In this document: positions 17,467 to 26,306 of the stretch, piece after piece
Layout of the letters: every line of letters starts with the position of its first letter
Position numbering within the stretch: the stretch's first letter is position 1
DNA from: Acidobacteria bacterium UBA2990
GTDB taxonomy: Bacteria > Acidobacteriota > Vicinamibacteria > Vicinamibacterales > UBA8438
Length of the DNA stretch: 64,000 nucleotides
Direction of reading: 5' to 3'
NCBI GenBank assembly: GCA_002347025.1
Contig: DEAE01000023.1
Location: 64,185 to 128,184 of the forward strand
Made by a program: the position numbers and the translations under genes
The notes under the pieces: model-generated
Told to the model about the DNA's origin: nothing
Seen by the model: only the letters and a program-made list of their open reading frames with translations
The model's database searches: none

Positions 17467-18735
17467 ATGACAAACGGCAAGCTGGCTGTTGCTCTTTTGG
17501 CTTTAGCGGCGGCGTTGGTTCCAGGGCTCGCAGTGGCCGAGGTACCTGACAACCCGACTTTTCACAAGGATATCGAACCAATTCTTCAACGTTCTTGCCA
17601 GGTATGCCATCGGCCCGACAACATGGCCCCGATGTCTCTGATGAATTATCAGGAGGCGCGGCCTTGGGCTCGTTCTATCAGGGCAAAGGTGGAAGCTCGT
17701 GAGATGCCTCCATGGCATATTGATCCGAAGGTGGGTGTGCAGGCTTTCAAGAATGACAAATCTCTGAGTGACGATGAGATTGCTACGATTGGGAGTTGGG
17801 TTGACAGTGGTGCCCCGAGAGGAAATCCTGAGGATGCCCCGGTGCCGGTCCAATTCCAAGAATTTGGTGCTTGGACCATTGACCCCGATGTGATCGTGAC
17901 CTCACCCCCGCACACGGTGCCTGCCGAGGCTGGTGATTGGTGGGGTGACTATATCGTTCCATCTGGTATCTCGACCGATCGCTATATCAAGGCTATCCAG
18001 ACCAAGGCCGGTGATCTGAGAGTGGTTCATCATGCCCTGACCTACGCTGTCACCGATCCAGATTCATCCTTGAACGATAGCAGTGAAGATGCCTTCCTAA
18101 ATGAGTACGCTGTTGGTAAGAACGCCGACGTTTACCCTGATGGAAGTGGGCGTCTGTTTCCTGCTGATTCCAGAGTGCGATTTAGCTTCCACTACCATTC
18201 AGTGGGGGAAGAAGCGACAGACCAGACCGAGCTAGGATTGGTTCTTTACCCGGAAGGTGAAGAGCCGAACAAAATATTGTATTCTCGCCAACTTGGACAG
18301 GCCGGTGAGCTCGATATCCCTGCGGGACAGGTGACCCGGCACGATGGTTACCAGAAGATGTATCTCCCCGGGAAACTCACGGGATTCCAGCCTCACATGC
18401 ATTTTCTTGGGACAAGGCAATGCCTCGAGTTGATTTATCCTAATGGTTCAACTGAGATGGTCAACTGTGCAAACTTCGATTTTAACTGGCACATTGTCTA
18501 CAACTACGATGACCCCAGTCAGCCAATTTATCCGGCGGGAACTACCCTGCATGTAATTAGCTATCACGACAATACCCAGGCGAACCGTGGTAACCACGAC
18601 GCGAAAAACTGGACTGGTGGTGGTAGTCGAACTGTCGATGAAATGGCGTTTTCTTGGATCAGCTGGTATGACCTGAGCGATGAAGAGTACGCAGCTGAGT
18701 TGGAAGCACGGAAAGCTCAAGCCGAAAACGACTGA
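17467..18735 (+). CDS. Exported c-type heme protein fused to a copper type II hydroxylase-like domain
   Basis: A 422-residue exported protein with a signal peptide (about 1-24), an N-terminal single c-type heme domain (CQVCH at 44-48; MPPWH at 80-84 may supply the sixth ligand) and a C-terminal domain like peptidylglycine alpha-hydroxylating monooxygenase. The copper ligands of that family appear in order: His pair 188-189, HYH at 242-244, HMH at 310-312 and Met393 in VDEMAFSW, which matches the Met ligand of the CuM site. Cys319 and Cys334 could form a disulfide. The fusion suggests that the heme delivers electrons to the copper site instead of ascorbate; that is my inference. GGAGG precedes the ATG. 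A strong terminator follows, so it is probably transcribed alone. Confidence 0.8.
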   Translation: MTNGKLAVALLALAAALVPGLAVAEVPDNPTFHKDIEPILQRSCQVCHRPDNMAPMSLMNYQEARPWARSIRAKVEAREMPPWHIDPKVGVQAFKNDKSLSDDEIATIGSWVDSGAPRGNPEDAPVPVQFQEFGAWTIDPDVIVTSPPHTVPAEAGDWWGDYIVPSGISTDRYIKAIQTKAGDLRVVHHALTYAVTDPDSSLNDSSEDAFLNEYAVGKNADVYPDGSGRLFPADSRVRFSFHYHSVGEEATDQTELGLVLYPEGEEPNKILYSRQLGQAGELDIPAGQVTRHDGYQKMYLPGKLTGFQPHMHFLGTRQCLELIYPNGSTEMVNCANFDFNWHIVYNYDDPSQPIYPAGTTLHVISYHDNTQANRGNHDAKNWTGGGSRTVDEMAFSWISWYDLSDEEYAAELEARKAQAEND

Positions 18736-18771
18736 CCGTAGCTTCGTTTTGCGGGTTTGTTGGTTGTCACG

Positions 18772-18806
18772 CCCTCTGTGGGAGGTCATTCCCACAGAGG
18801 GTTTTT
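18772..18806 (+). terminator. Rho-independent terminator
   Basis: An 11-base perfect stem, CCCTCTGTGGG (18772-18782) with CCCACAGAGGG (18791-18801), has an 8-base loop and is followed by five T. It lies 36 bases after the stop of the heme/copper protein gene and separates it from the next gene on the same strand. Confidence 0.92.
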
Positions 18807-18859
18807 CGGTTGGATAGCAAGAGAGTGTACCTGGCCAACAGCTAGGCGGGAAAGGGACG

Positions 18860-19837
18860 ATGAAGGCATTTAACCATCGGATACAGAAACTGTTACTGGC
18901 AGTGGTGATGACGGTCCTAGGACTCACTGCCAATGCTCCGGCTGGATTGGCTCAAATTAACAGCCGTGACGTTCCGGTCGTGACTCAGCCCCAGCAGCGC
19001 TTCAATTCTGGACAGGACATTCAACCGATATTCGAAGGTTGGACTCGGAATGAGGACGGTAGTTACAGCTTCCTCTTTGGGTATTTAAATCGGAACTATG
19101 CTGAACGGCCAGAGATTCCGGTGGGTGAGGATAACTTCTTCTCCCCTGGTGAACCGGATCGGGGCCAACCGACCTACTTTTACCCCCGCACCAATCGATA
19201 TCAGTTTGAAGTGCCGGTGCCGGCAGATTTTCCATCAGATGCAGAGTTGATCTGGGAAGTGACACGGCAGGGCAGCACCCAGCGGGCCTATGGCTGGCTG
19301 CAGGCCGAATGGGAAATTGACGTCAACACCATCACTTCAAATGGTCGGACGCAGTTTGGTCGAGGGGTGGAGGAGTTGTACGCAAATGCCGCACCACAGG
19401 TGACCGTGGAAGCTAGCCACGAAACTGTCATGGTGGGGCAGCCTGTTACTTTGACGGCTATGATGACCGATGACGAGTTGCCGACGGCAGTCCCAGAGCG
19501 TGACGATGATGCCCCTAGACGCAGGCGTGACCCGAGCCTTGTAGCGCCTGATGATGCCCCAGAAATTCCAGACAATATTCCCCAGTACTCAAAGCCCTAT
19601 CCGACACGTAATCACATGTCTGTGCTTTGGGTGGTTCATCGAGGCCCAGCCGATGGACAGTTTGAGCCGACCGGTTATCAGGAATGGGAAGAGGGAATGG
19701 ATGGCGACGGGTGGACATCAGGTGCAGTCGAAACTGTAGTTACCTTCAGTGAAGCTGGTAGTTATACAATGCGCGCCTTTGTGAGTGATGCGATGCTGAT
19801 CTCCAAAGCTAACCTTGTAATAACAGTCACAGAATAA
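18860..19837 (+). CDS. Exported conserved protein of unknown function
   Basis: A 325-residue exported protein with a signal peptide ending near GLAQINSRD. The core after the signal contains PIFEGWTRNEDGSYSFLFGY followed by LNRNYAERPEIPVG and FSPGEPDRGQPTYFYPRTNR. I have the impression that this 'FEGW..N.DGS..F.FGYLNRN' pattern is widespread and unnamed in Acidobacteria. The middle (about 185-250) is an acidic, Pro/Arg-rich linker. The C-terminal part (SEAGSYTMRAFVSDAMLIS) looks like an Ig-like or PKD-like strand set. A GGGAAAGGGACG stretch precedes the ATG. It follows the heme/copper gene but is separated from it by a strong terminator, so the two are neighbours rather than an obvious operon. 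The function is unknown. Confidence 0.65.
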   Translation: MKAFNHRIQKLLLAVVMTVLGLTANAPAGLAQINSRDVPVVTQPQQRFNSGQDIQPIFEGWTRNEDGSYSFLFGYLNRNYAERPEIPVGEDNFFSPGEPDRGQPTYFYPRTNRYQFEVPVPADFPSDAELIWEVTRQGSTQRAYGWLQAEWEIDVNTITSNGRTQFGRGVEELYANAAPQVTVEASHETVMVGQPVTLTAMMTDDELPTAVPERDDDAPRRRRDPSLVAPDDAPEIPDNIPQYSKPYPTRNHMSVLWVVHRGPADGQFEPTGYQEWEEGMDGDGWTSGAVETVVTFSEAGSYTMRAFVSDAMLISKANLVITVTE

Positions 19838-19891
19838 TCGGTCCCTGAAGGCTGTAGTTTCGGTTAACTCATGTATGAGTCCTTCCGAGGT

Positions 19892-20359
19892 CTATCGCCC
19901 CTTGTCCGGGCGGGGAAGCAGTCTGAGGCTTCGGGCGATTTGGCACACCGATACTGCTAGGCAGACCGCACCGATTGGAACGAGTAGAATTCCTAGACCA
20001 GGGTCTCCTCCGTAAAACTGGACCCCACCAGCAAAGAACCCACCTGGCAGCAAGAGGCTCGCGGCGACGAGGCCGGTTGAGGTTGTTCTGAGAGAAGAAC
20101 TGGTGGCGATATCTGGAAAAACTCGAAGGGATACTGCAAAGAGGATGTGTACGAGACCAAGGAGTGCACCATGGGCATGGGCTAGAGTCCACATGAATCG
20201 CCGAGTTTCGTTTGAGACGTCGAGGTAAAACCCAACCTTGAACCCATGTAACAGTTCGAGTGCTAAGCCAAGACTGAGAAAACCCCAGAGGGACCACCAC
20301 CCGAAGCGCAGATGACGTCCGGCGTATGGTCCAGATGGGTTGTCGTGTTTGGTAATCAT
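19892..20359 (-). CDS. Small four-helix membrane protein coupled to the octaheme cytochrome
   Basis: A 155-residue membrane protein with about four hydrophobic segments. The second contains a His-rich motif, LAHAHGALLGLVHILFAV, with three His spaced to face one side of a helix; these could bind heme or a metal, but this is inference. Its ATG (20357-20359) overlaps the end of the octaheme cytochrome gene by four bases (ATGA), indicating translational coupling. A membrane partner for a multiheme cytochrome often passes electrons from or to quinone, and that is a reasonable guess. I do not recognise the family. Confidence 0.7.
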   Translation of the reverse strand: MITKHDNPSGPYAGRHLRFGWWSLWGFLSLGLALELLHGFKVGFYLDVSNETRRFMWTLAHAHGALLGLVHILFAVSLRVFPDIATSSSLRTTSTGLVAASLLLPGGFFAGGVQFYGGDPGLGILLVPIGAVCLAVSVCQIARSLRLLPRPDKGR

Positions 20360-22320
20360 TCCCGTAAAAAGAGCCCTCGTTGATCACGGGCATCGAAAAG
20401 CTGTCTCATAAGATCGAGTCGTAACTCGCCGTTTTCGTCCAATAAAAGCTCTGGGTCTTGCCGGGTCCGGGCAGACTCTGAATTTCGCCAATTTCGCAGA
20501 AGGCGGATGGCTGTCTCAGTTCGAACCTGGCGAGGGCTCGCAAAGTCAAAGTCGAGGTTTGTGTAACCGGGAAGACTCCGCAAGGACCGCGCGGCGATGA
20601 AACGCACGGCATCGTATGGGTCACCTAGTGCTTCGCCAAGATGGGGGATCATCCAACTGGTACCAGAGGCTCTTTGGGCGGGCTTCCAACCCATGCTTTG
20701 GGCTGTGATTGCCCGAAGACCGCCGTCCCCTCGAAGTAGCCATAATAGTGAGGCGGCTACCGTTTTATCCTCTTCAGTCAGAGGTGGTGCCGGTGTGTCA
20801 AACCAACGATTGAGCCATTCGGAGGTCCATGCCAGGGTCTTATCGAGATGGCAAAGATTACAGGCATTCGGTCGGTTCAATTCTGCTGTTTCTGTTGCGG
20901 TTGGGCTAGTGACGGTGTGACTCCGCATTGTCTTGAGCAGTCCGTAACTGGTATATGGCATGTGGCAGTTGTAGCAGCGGCTGCCAGATGAATTTGTGGA
21001 ATGTTTGGTGTGAGCGGGGATGTTGGTTTCGATTGGGGAGTGGCACTGAATGCATGCAGTATCACTTTCCATGCCATTGGCCACCTGGTTTGTGTTGGCC
21101 CACTCGGAGACTGAACGCGGGTCGTTTGGGGATTTGTGCATGTTGTGGCAGGAGAAACAGGTGAGCGTGCGGTCGGCGCTACTGGCTTGGTTATAGCATG
21201 GTGAGTCCAACAACCCGTTGTACTCACGGCCAGAGACCCGAATCATGCCATCAGGCCAGAATGATCCGCGAACGAATTCGGGATCGTTTGCGACGAGAGT
21301 TTGGATGTTCGGCGAAGTCCGGTCTATCGAGGGTTGAGCAATGAACCGAGTGTCACGGAGTTCACCGCCTGGGCGGTACGGTAGCCCATGGGTGTTGGCC
21401 TGGCGCTCATCCCGTGTGTTGTAGAACTCCCACACGCTGTGACATTGCCCGCAGACTTGTGAGGAACGTTTGGGGTCAAGTCTGGTGGGCTGCACGATGG
21501 TGGTGTCTGGTTCCGATGCCAGGTGGAGTCCGTAGCGCTGGAGAGGGTTCCGATTAGCCGCTACGTGAGCCTTGGCTGGCCCATGACAGGACTCACAGGC
21601 AATGCCAAATTCAGTAACGGTGGTATCGACACGTTGTTGGTCGATGGGAGTGGTTTGGAACGGTGTGTCAAATGCGGTTTTGCCGAGAGTGGTATGACAG
21701 ACGATACAAATGGCGTTCCAGTGGCCGTCTAGCATGGCCAAGGATTGATTCGGGGGGTGCAGTACTACTGAGCTGCGTGGCGCCCACTGTTCTTCGGCGA
21801 TCAGGTAGACGCCAGGGAGTACATTGAGACTCCGGTCGTGGCCGGTAGCGTACCAGTAGATATTTTGATGATGTGATCCGGTGATCATGACCACCTCTCG
21901 GCGAATCCGTGGTTGGTCAACCAGTGGCCCATCCCAATTGGGATCGTCGAATTCCGCCCAATACTGGCCATTTGCTTCTTCTAAGTCCATTGGGCGCCCA
22001 TGTACATTCTTAACTTGGACCCCGTCGAAGTCGGCTCGCACAGTTTCTGTTGTTGCGACTTGGGTCATCGTACGGTGGAAGGATCCGTACCAGCTGTTGT
22101 ACTCGGAAGGGTGGCAGGCTTGGCAAGTCCGAGAGGAAACGTAGTCACTATCCACGAGCTCGATTGGGCGGTAGTCGATTTCGGACTCGGGCTCGGGCTG
22201 AATGGGCGTTATTGCGATGGAGATGCCAAGCCCAATTAAGGCTGGCAGTAGCAGTGCTGCAGGCACGGTTTTTCCGAGATACCTATTTTTTCGGGTGCTA
22301 AGTTGGGGGGGAGAGGTCAT
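20356..22320 (-). CDS. Membrane-anchored octaheme c-type cytochrome
   Basis: A 654-residue multiheme protein with an N-terminal membrane anchor or uncleaved signal (about 18-38). Eight CxxCH heme sites start at residues 66, 205, 242, 290, 388, 423, 449 and 487. The layout (a lone first heme, then a long gap, then clustered hemes; CxxCHxSEYxxW at the first site) resembles cytochrome c554-type and octaheme reductase/oxidase families. After the last heme about 160 residues form a helical region with HEAT-like pairs (GEALGDPYDAVRFIAARSL). No catalytic Lys- or Tyr-ligated heme is evident, so electron transfer is more likely than nitrite or hydroxylamine chemistry. It is co-translated with the small membrane protein downstream. 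The redox partner is unknown. Confidence 0.85.
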   Translation of the reverse strand: MTSPPQLSTRKNRYLGKTVPAALLLPALIGLGISIAITPIQPEPESEIDYRPIELVDSDYVSSRTCQACHPSEYNSWYGSFHRTMTQVATTETVRADFDGVQVKNVHGRPMDLEEANGQYWAEFDDPNWDGPLVDQPRIRREVVMITGSHHQNIYWYATGHDRSLNVLPGVYLIAEEQWAPRSSVVLHPPNQSLAMLDGHWNAICIVCHTTLGKTAFDTPFQTTPIDQQRVDTTVTEFGIACESCHGPAKAHVAANRNPLQRYGLHLASEPDTTIVQPTRLDPKRSSQVCGQCHSVWEFYNTRDERQANTHGLPYRPGGELRDTRFIAQPSIDRTSPNIQTLVANDPEFVRGSFWPDGMIRVSGREYNGLLDSPCYNQASSADRTLTCFSCHNMHKSPNDPRSVSEWANTNQVANGMESDTACIQCHSPIETNIPAHTKHSTNSSGSRCYNCHMPYTSYGLLKTMRSHTVTSPTATETAELNRPNACNLCHLDKTLAWTSEWLNRWFDTPAPPLTEEDKTVAASLLWLLRGDGGLRAITAQSMGWKPAQRASGTSWMIPHLGEALGDPYDAVRFIAARSLRSLPGYTNLDFDFASPRQVRTETAIRLLRNWRNSESARTRQDPELLLDENGELRLDLMRQLFDARDQRGLFLRE

Positions 22321-22419
22321 TCAAGGTTTCCGGTGCCTGTGGCACCGCTGGCGCGGTACCACAGGTGACCGGGAAAATAGCTAGGAGTGGCCAAAACTCT
22401 GGACTCCGCGCTAGTGGAG

Positions 22420-23064
22420 TTAGTTTGACGCGAAGCAGTAAAAATATCCGTTGCCACCGGTTGCTTGGAGGTTGGCTTGGCTACAGCCACGCGAGCCGTG
22501 TGCAGAATTCCAAGAAGCGGGATTTGCGCCTCCACCGGTGCGGTCGAAGTGACCAACCAGGGCGCTCCCACTACCATCTGCGCCTGATGTCCAGTTGCTA
22601 CAGGTGGTGTCTCCGCTGCCAGAGACCGCAGTTCCGTCGAGATAGGACCCGGTAAGAATGTCGTGCTGGTTTGGGTCGTCCCCGCGGCCGTTTGTCATGC
22701 CGCCTTGCTCGTTCAGCACGCTCTCTTTGGTCAGATAGTTTTCAAAGTGAAGTTGGTCGATGTTCTCTGCAACCACAGTACCTTCGACATTCTGCCAGGG
22801 GCCAGTCCCAATGCGGTCACGGGCATTCACGCTCCCGGGTCCGGTGGTGCTGAGGTAGGCGCGCCAGGTCTTACCACCGGCCCCAACAGCAGAGGCAAGC
22901 GATTGACAGTGGGCATCAGCTCCTTGGAGCCCGCCTAGGTTGGCACCGTTTCCGGGTCCAGCGCTAGTAAGAAAGAAGGTCATGTCTGAGGCTTGGGCGT
23001 ATGCCTGGGCTGAGCTGATAGCTAGGACTAGAACTGCGGAACTGAGTAGCTGTAGGATTTTCAT
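22420..23064 (-). CDS. Secreted lectin-like protein, paralogue A
   Basis: A 214-residue secreted protein with a signal peptide (ends near QAYAQA). The mature domain begins MTFFLTSAGPGNGANLGGLQ and contains GADAHCQSLA, TWRAYLSTTG, VNARDRIGTGPWQN, DILTGSYLDG, TCSNWTSG, VGHFDRTG and SWNSAHGSRGCSQ, ending with YFYCFASN. The conserved Cys and Trp positions and the GADAHC motif match the C-type-lectin-like/endostatin-like fold of DUF1554-type proteins, often annotated simply as lectin. A second copy lies at the right end of the window. GAGGAGA precedes the ATG by nine bases. The ligand is unknown. Confidence 0.75.
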   Translation of the reverse strand: MKILQLLSSAVLVLAISSAQAYAQASDMTFFLTSAGPGNGANLGGLQGADAHCQSLASAVGAGGKTWRAYLSTTGPGSVNARDRIGTGPWQNVEGTVVAENIDQLHFENYLTKESVLNEQGGMTNGRGDDPNQHDILTGSYLDGTAVSGSGDTTCSNWTSGADGSGSALVGHFDRTGGGANPASWNSAHGSRGCSQANLQATGGNGYFYCFASN

Positions 23065-23205
23065 TTTCAGGTTCTCCTCGATAGTCTGGTTGCGCCAGTC
23101 TGGTACAGTTCAGGACTGGTCCGGTGAGCCTGTGTCATCTCTTGGGGATTATAGCCCGGGAGGTTGATGACCGAAATGGTCAGGCTTGCATATACTCTGT
23201 CAACT

Positions 23206-23664
23206 ATGTCTTTGATTAAAGTTAATTTCAGACGGTCCTCTGGGTGTTCCGTGATCTTGTTCGTTCAGGTTTTGGCATTTGCGGCCATGGGAGTTGGTTG
23301 CCAAACCAAGAGCACGGTTGCGCCTAGCGATAGTGTGGACTTTTCGTTTGTCGACCTGCAGCTGGGCACAGGGGCTGAGGCGACGACCGGGTCTCAGGTT
23401 ACAGTCAACTACAGTGGGTGGCTTTATGATGCGGCAAACCCTGACAATAAGGGCACCTTATTTGACAGTGGGCAAGGGTTTTCTTTCGTGCTTGGCAGTG
23501 GTCAGGTGATTTCTGGTTGGGATCAGGGAGTGGTAGGGATGCGGGTGGGAGGTAAGAGAAGGCTCATTGTTCCACCGGAATTGGCTTACGGCAGTCAGGG
23601 TGCCGGTGTGATTCCTCCTAATGCTGCTTTAGTTTTTGAGGTGGATGTGCAAGCGGTTCTTTGA
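23206..23664 (+). CDS. Exported FKBP-type peptidyl-prolyl isomerase
   Basis: A periplasmic or lipid-anchored FKBP domain protein that speeds proline isomerisation in protein folding. The FKBP core runs from VDLQLGTGAEATTGSQVTVN to the C-terminus and keeps the active-site pattern: NYSGWLYD, FDSG, VISGWDQGVVGMRVGGKR, IPPELAYG-like PPELAYGSQG, and IPPNAALVFEVD. It is preceded by a hydrophobic signal ending AAMGVGC, where the Cys could be lipidated although Gly at -3 is uncommon. The start is uncertain: ATG 23206 gives a signal of normal length, while ATGs at 23167 and 23176 lie nearer to a GGGAGG site. It is divergent from the lectin-like gene. Confidence 0.88.
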   Translation: MSLIKVNFRRSSGCSVILFVQVLAFAAMGVGCQTKSTVAPSDSVDFSFVDLQLGTGAEATTGSQVTVNYSGWLYDAANPDNKGTLFDSGQGFSFVLGSGQVISGWDQGVVGMRVGGKRRLIVPPELAYGSQGAGVIPPNAALVFEVDVQAVL

Positions 23665-23795
23665 ACGGTGATTGGTCGGGCAGCCAGTGCTGCGGCTGGC
23701 GGGTGTGATTCTGGCAAGACGGTCATGAACTTCGACCCTTGGCACTGCGAACCTGGTTGGTGACTACTTCGGTCTTTGGAGAGGAATGACGAGCC

Positions 23796-24437
23796 ATGGT
23801 GTCAAGAAACACAGTTCGGGTCGTGGAGCGGCGTTTTTGGCTGGGATGGGTTGTGACTCTTGCGACCCTCGGTACGCTGGATGCACAGACGCCCAGGCAG
23901 ATCATGCGTCAGGCAGAAGCGGATTTCTTGGCTGGTCGGTTGGAAGCTTCTGTGACAGGGTTCGACCAAGTAGCGCGGGCTCTTCCTGAGGCAGCACCGC
24001 AGTTCTGGCAACGGGGGATCGCCCTTTATTATGTAGGACGTTATACCGATTGCCGGCGGCAGTTTGAATCACACCGTTTGGTAAATCCGAACGACGTGGA
24101 GAATGCCGCTTGGCATTTTCTGTGTGTGGCGCGAGAGGAATCCCCTGAGGAGGCCCTGGCCGCGTTGCTTCCGGTGGGACCAGACCCCCGCGCTCCCATG
24201 GGAGCCATTTATGAAATGTTTCGGGGCCGCATGTCTCCAGAGGCTGTTCTGTCTGCAGCACCTGATCCGCGTGCGCGATTTTATGCCCATCTGTATCGCG
24301 GTTTATATCACGAGGCTTATGGTCGAACCGAAGCCGCAGGAGAAGAGATAGCACTGGCGGCCGATGAGCGATTTGCCCGCGTGGGCGGCTATATGCACGG
24401 GGTGGCAGTGGTCCATCGTGACAGGTTGGTTCGTTGA
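23796..24437 (+). CDS. Exported TPR-type protein
   Basis: A 213-residue protein with an N-terminal signal (FWLGWVVTLATLGTLDAQ) followed by helical repeats in the style of tetratricopeptides: RQAEADFLAGRLEASVTGF, then PQFWQRGIALYYVGRYTDC, then a third pair, HLYRGLYHEAYGRTEAAGEE. It resembles NlpI-type periplasmic TPR proteins, which act as protein scaffolds. The ATG at 23796 has a GAGG 11 bases upstream. It stands alone between the FKBP gene and a convergent NHL gene. The partner is unknown. Confidence 0.7.
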   Translation: MVSRNTVRVVERRFWLGWVVTLATLGTLDAQTPRQIMRQAEADFLAGRLEASVTGFDQVARALPEAAPQFWQRGIALYYVGRYTDCRRQFESHRLVNPNDVENAAWHFLCVAREESPEEALAALLPVGPDPRAPMGAIYEMFRGRMSPEAVLSAAPDPRARFYAHLYRGLYHEAYGRTEAAGEEIALAADERFARVGGYMHGVAVVHRDRLVR

Positions 24438-24487
24438 CCGATGTCCCTCAGGGATTGGGCGAACTCCTATGAGGTGGCCTGCTGAGC

Positions 24488-25540
24488 TCATTCGAGCAGT
24501 CGGATGCGGTGGACCTCACTATCGCCAACGTAGAGTCCGACCCCGGAGGCGAAAAAGACCCCGTGCGGTCTTGCCATGCGGCAGCGCAATGGGTCGGTTT
24601 CTGGGCCATCACCCCGTTCACCGTCACCTAGGACCGTCGAAATAAGTCCTGTGTCGACGTCGACCATTCGAATTACATGATTTTCGGTGTCGGCGATGTA
24701 GAGTTTACCTTCCGCAAACGCGAGGCCCTTTGGACCGGCCAGAGTAGCTTGCAGAGCGGGTCCCCCGTCTCCCGTGTATCCCTGGCTTCCAGTTCCAGCC
24801 ACATGGTGAATCGTCTGTGTGGCTAAGTCAATGCGGTAGATGGCGTTTCCTTCCCGTAGGGCCAAGTACAGATTGCCGTCGGGGTCACTGGCCATAGCCC
24901 GAGGCCCATTCAACGGGGTTCCGGCAAGTGGAGCCCCGTCTGGAGTGGCTTCACGAGCACCGGTTCCAGCCCAAGTCTCTATGATGCCAGTGCTAGGACT
25001 GACCCGCCGGATCCGATGGTTGCCGATATCGCAAATTAGGAGGTTTCCTTGCGGATCGAAGGCGATGCTGTGCGGTCGTTGGAGCTGTGCTTGAACGGCT
25101 GGACCCCCGTCACCGGAGAATCCAGGCTGCCCTGTGCCGGCAATGGTTGAAATGATGCCAGTAGTGGCGTGGACCTTACGCACCGCGTGGCTATCCCGTT
25201 CGACTATGTACAGATGACCGCTTTGATCAAATTGGATTTCGTGGGGCATGTTCAGGGCGGCGTCGGTGGCGGATCCACCATCCCCAGAATAACCTCGGAC
25301 ACCATTGCCGGCAACGGTGGTGGTTCGACCTGTAGCCAGGTCAAGTCGACGGATGCGTTGATTGTCAAGATCGCAGAAATACAGGGCCCCATCTGGGCCA
25401 ATGACCACTCCATAGGGGTTGGCGACCTGTGTGTCTGTAAGTCCAGCTTCGCCGGTGCCTATGACGGTGGTAACCGTGGCTCCGTCTGAATAACTGACCA
25501 AAAGAAAGGTGAAAAGTGTCAGAGTGGCAAGTGATTTCAT
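24488..25540 (-). CDS. Secreted NHL-repeat beta-propeller protein
   Basis: A 350-residue protein with a signal peptide (MKSLATLTLFTFLLVSYSDG) and about six NHL repeats. The blades show the repeated pattern of GDGGPA, then A.L..P..IAFD..GNLLICD..N.RIRRV, then T.AG.G, typical of NHL propellers in secreted bacterial proteins. Such propellers usually bind ligands or proteins rather than catalyse. GGGAG lies six bases before the ATG. It is a single unit, convergent with the TPR gene on the other strand. Confidence 0.85.
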   Translation of the reverse strand: MKSLATLTLFTFLLVSYSDGATVTTVIGTGEAGLTDTQVANPYGVVIGPDGALYFCDLDNQRIRRLDLATGRTTTVAGNGVRGYSGDGGSATDAALNMPHEIQFDQSGHLYIVERDSHAVRKVHATTGIISTIAGTGQPGFSGDGGPAVQAQLQRPHSIAFDPQGNLLICDIGNHRIRRVSPSTGIIETWAGTGAREATPDGAPLAGTPLNGPRAMASDPDGNLYLALREGNAIYRIDLATQTIHHVAGTGSQGYTGDGGPALQATLAGPKGLAFAEGKLYIADTENHVIRMVDVDTGLISTVLGDGERGDGPETDPLRCRMARPHGVFFASGVGLYVGDSEVHRIRLLE

Positions 25541-25601
25541 CGGATCTCCCGGTTTGGGCTGTACGGCCCAGAGCTAGCAGCTGCTACCGTTCCAAGTTCC
25601 A

Positions 25602-26306
25602 TTACTGTTCTAATTGCAATCTCGTTCGCAAGTCTATTGCCTGGGATTCAAGAGGTATACCCTCGTCACCTCGTCCGGTTGAGTGCATAAGCGTGGCGTA
25701 GTCCTCTAAAACAACCAACAACTGGTCTAGGTTTGATTCGCTGTTGCGCAGTATAGCGAGTACCTCACTATAGAGTAATTCAGCGTCGGTATAGCGTTTT
25801 TGTTGAAGATAGAGACTGGCAAGAGCTACTTGGATGGTGACCACTTCGTCGTCGGCCGGTCCTTGTAGCAGGGTAAGCGTCTTGAGAGCTCGTTCATAAA
25901 GAGGTTCCGCCTCTTCAGTCCGGTCGAGTGCTGTGTAGAAGAGCGCTAGATCGGCCGTAAAGCGGCCTACTCGCGCTGAGGTTGGCCCATCTGTCTGTCT
26001 AAGAAGTTCCAGCGATTCTAGGTAGAGGAGTTCAGCCTCTTCGTCTCGCGCTTGACTGTGGTAAAAATTTGCGAGACTGCCGAGGGTTACCGCCAGTCTA
26101 GGGTCAGTGGGACCAAACTCAGTTGCGGAACGTTCGGCTGCGTGGAAAAACTCTTCCGCAGCTTCGAATCGTCCATCTTGTTGGGCGAAGACGGCAGCGT
26201 CCATTTGTTGCCGCCATGTGGCTTGTTGACAGGCGGGTAGCGAGGTCAGGATGGCTGCAGCCAGAAAGGCGGAAGGAGTCAGTTTGTGCGTCACGAACCA
26301 TGCCAT
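25602..26306 (-). CDS. TPR lipoprotein
   Basis: A 234-residue predicted lipoprotein of tetratricopeptide repeats. The start at 26306 was chosen over an ATG at 26393 because it gives a compact signal with a lipobox (TSLPAC, Cys26). The mature part has at least four TPR units of the kinesin-light-chain type, with repeats such as EEAELLYLESLELL, EEAEPLYERALKTL and TDAELLYSEVLAIL about 42 residues apart. Such proteins bind partners. It lies downstream of a 358-base divergent region shared with the PQQ dehydrogenase gene and 61 bases before the NHL gene on the same strand. Confidence 0.8.
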   Translation of the reverse strand: MAWFVTHKLTPSAFLAAAILTSLPACQQATWRQQMDAAVFAQQDGRFEAAEEFFHAAERSATEFGPTDPRLAVTLGSLANFYHSQARDEEAELLYLESLELLRQTDGPTSARVGRFTADLALFYTALDRTEEAEPLYERALKTLTLLQGPADDEVVTIQVALASLYLQQKRYTDAELLYSEVLAILRNSESNLDQLLVVLEDYATLMHSTGRGDEGIPLESQAIDLRTRLQLEQ

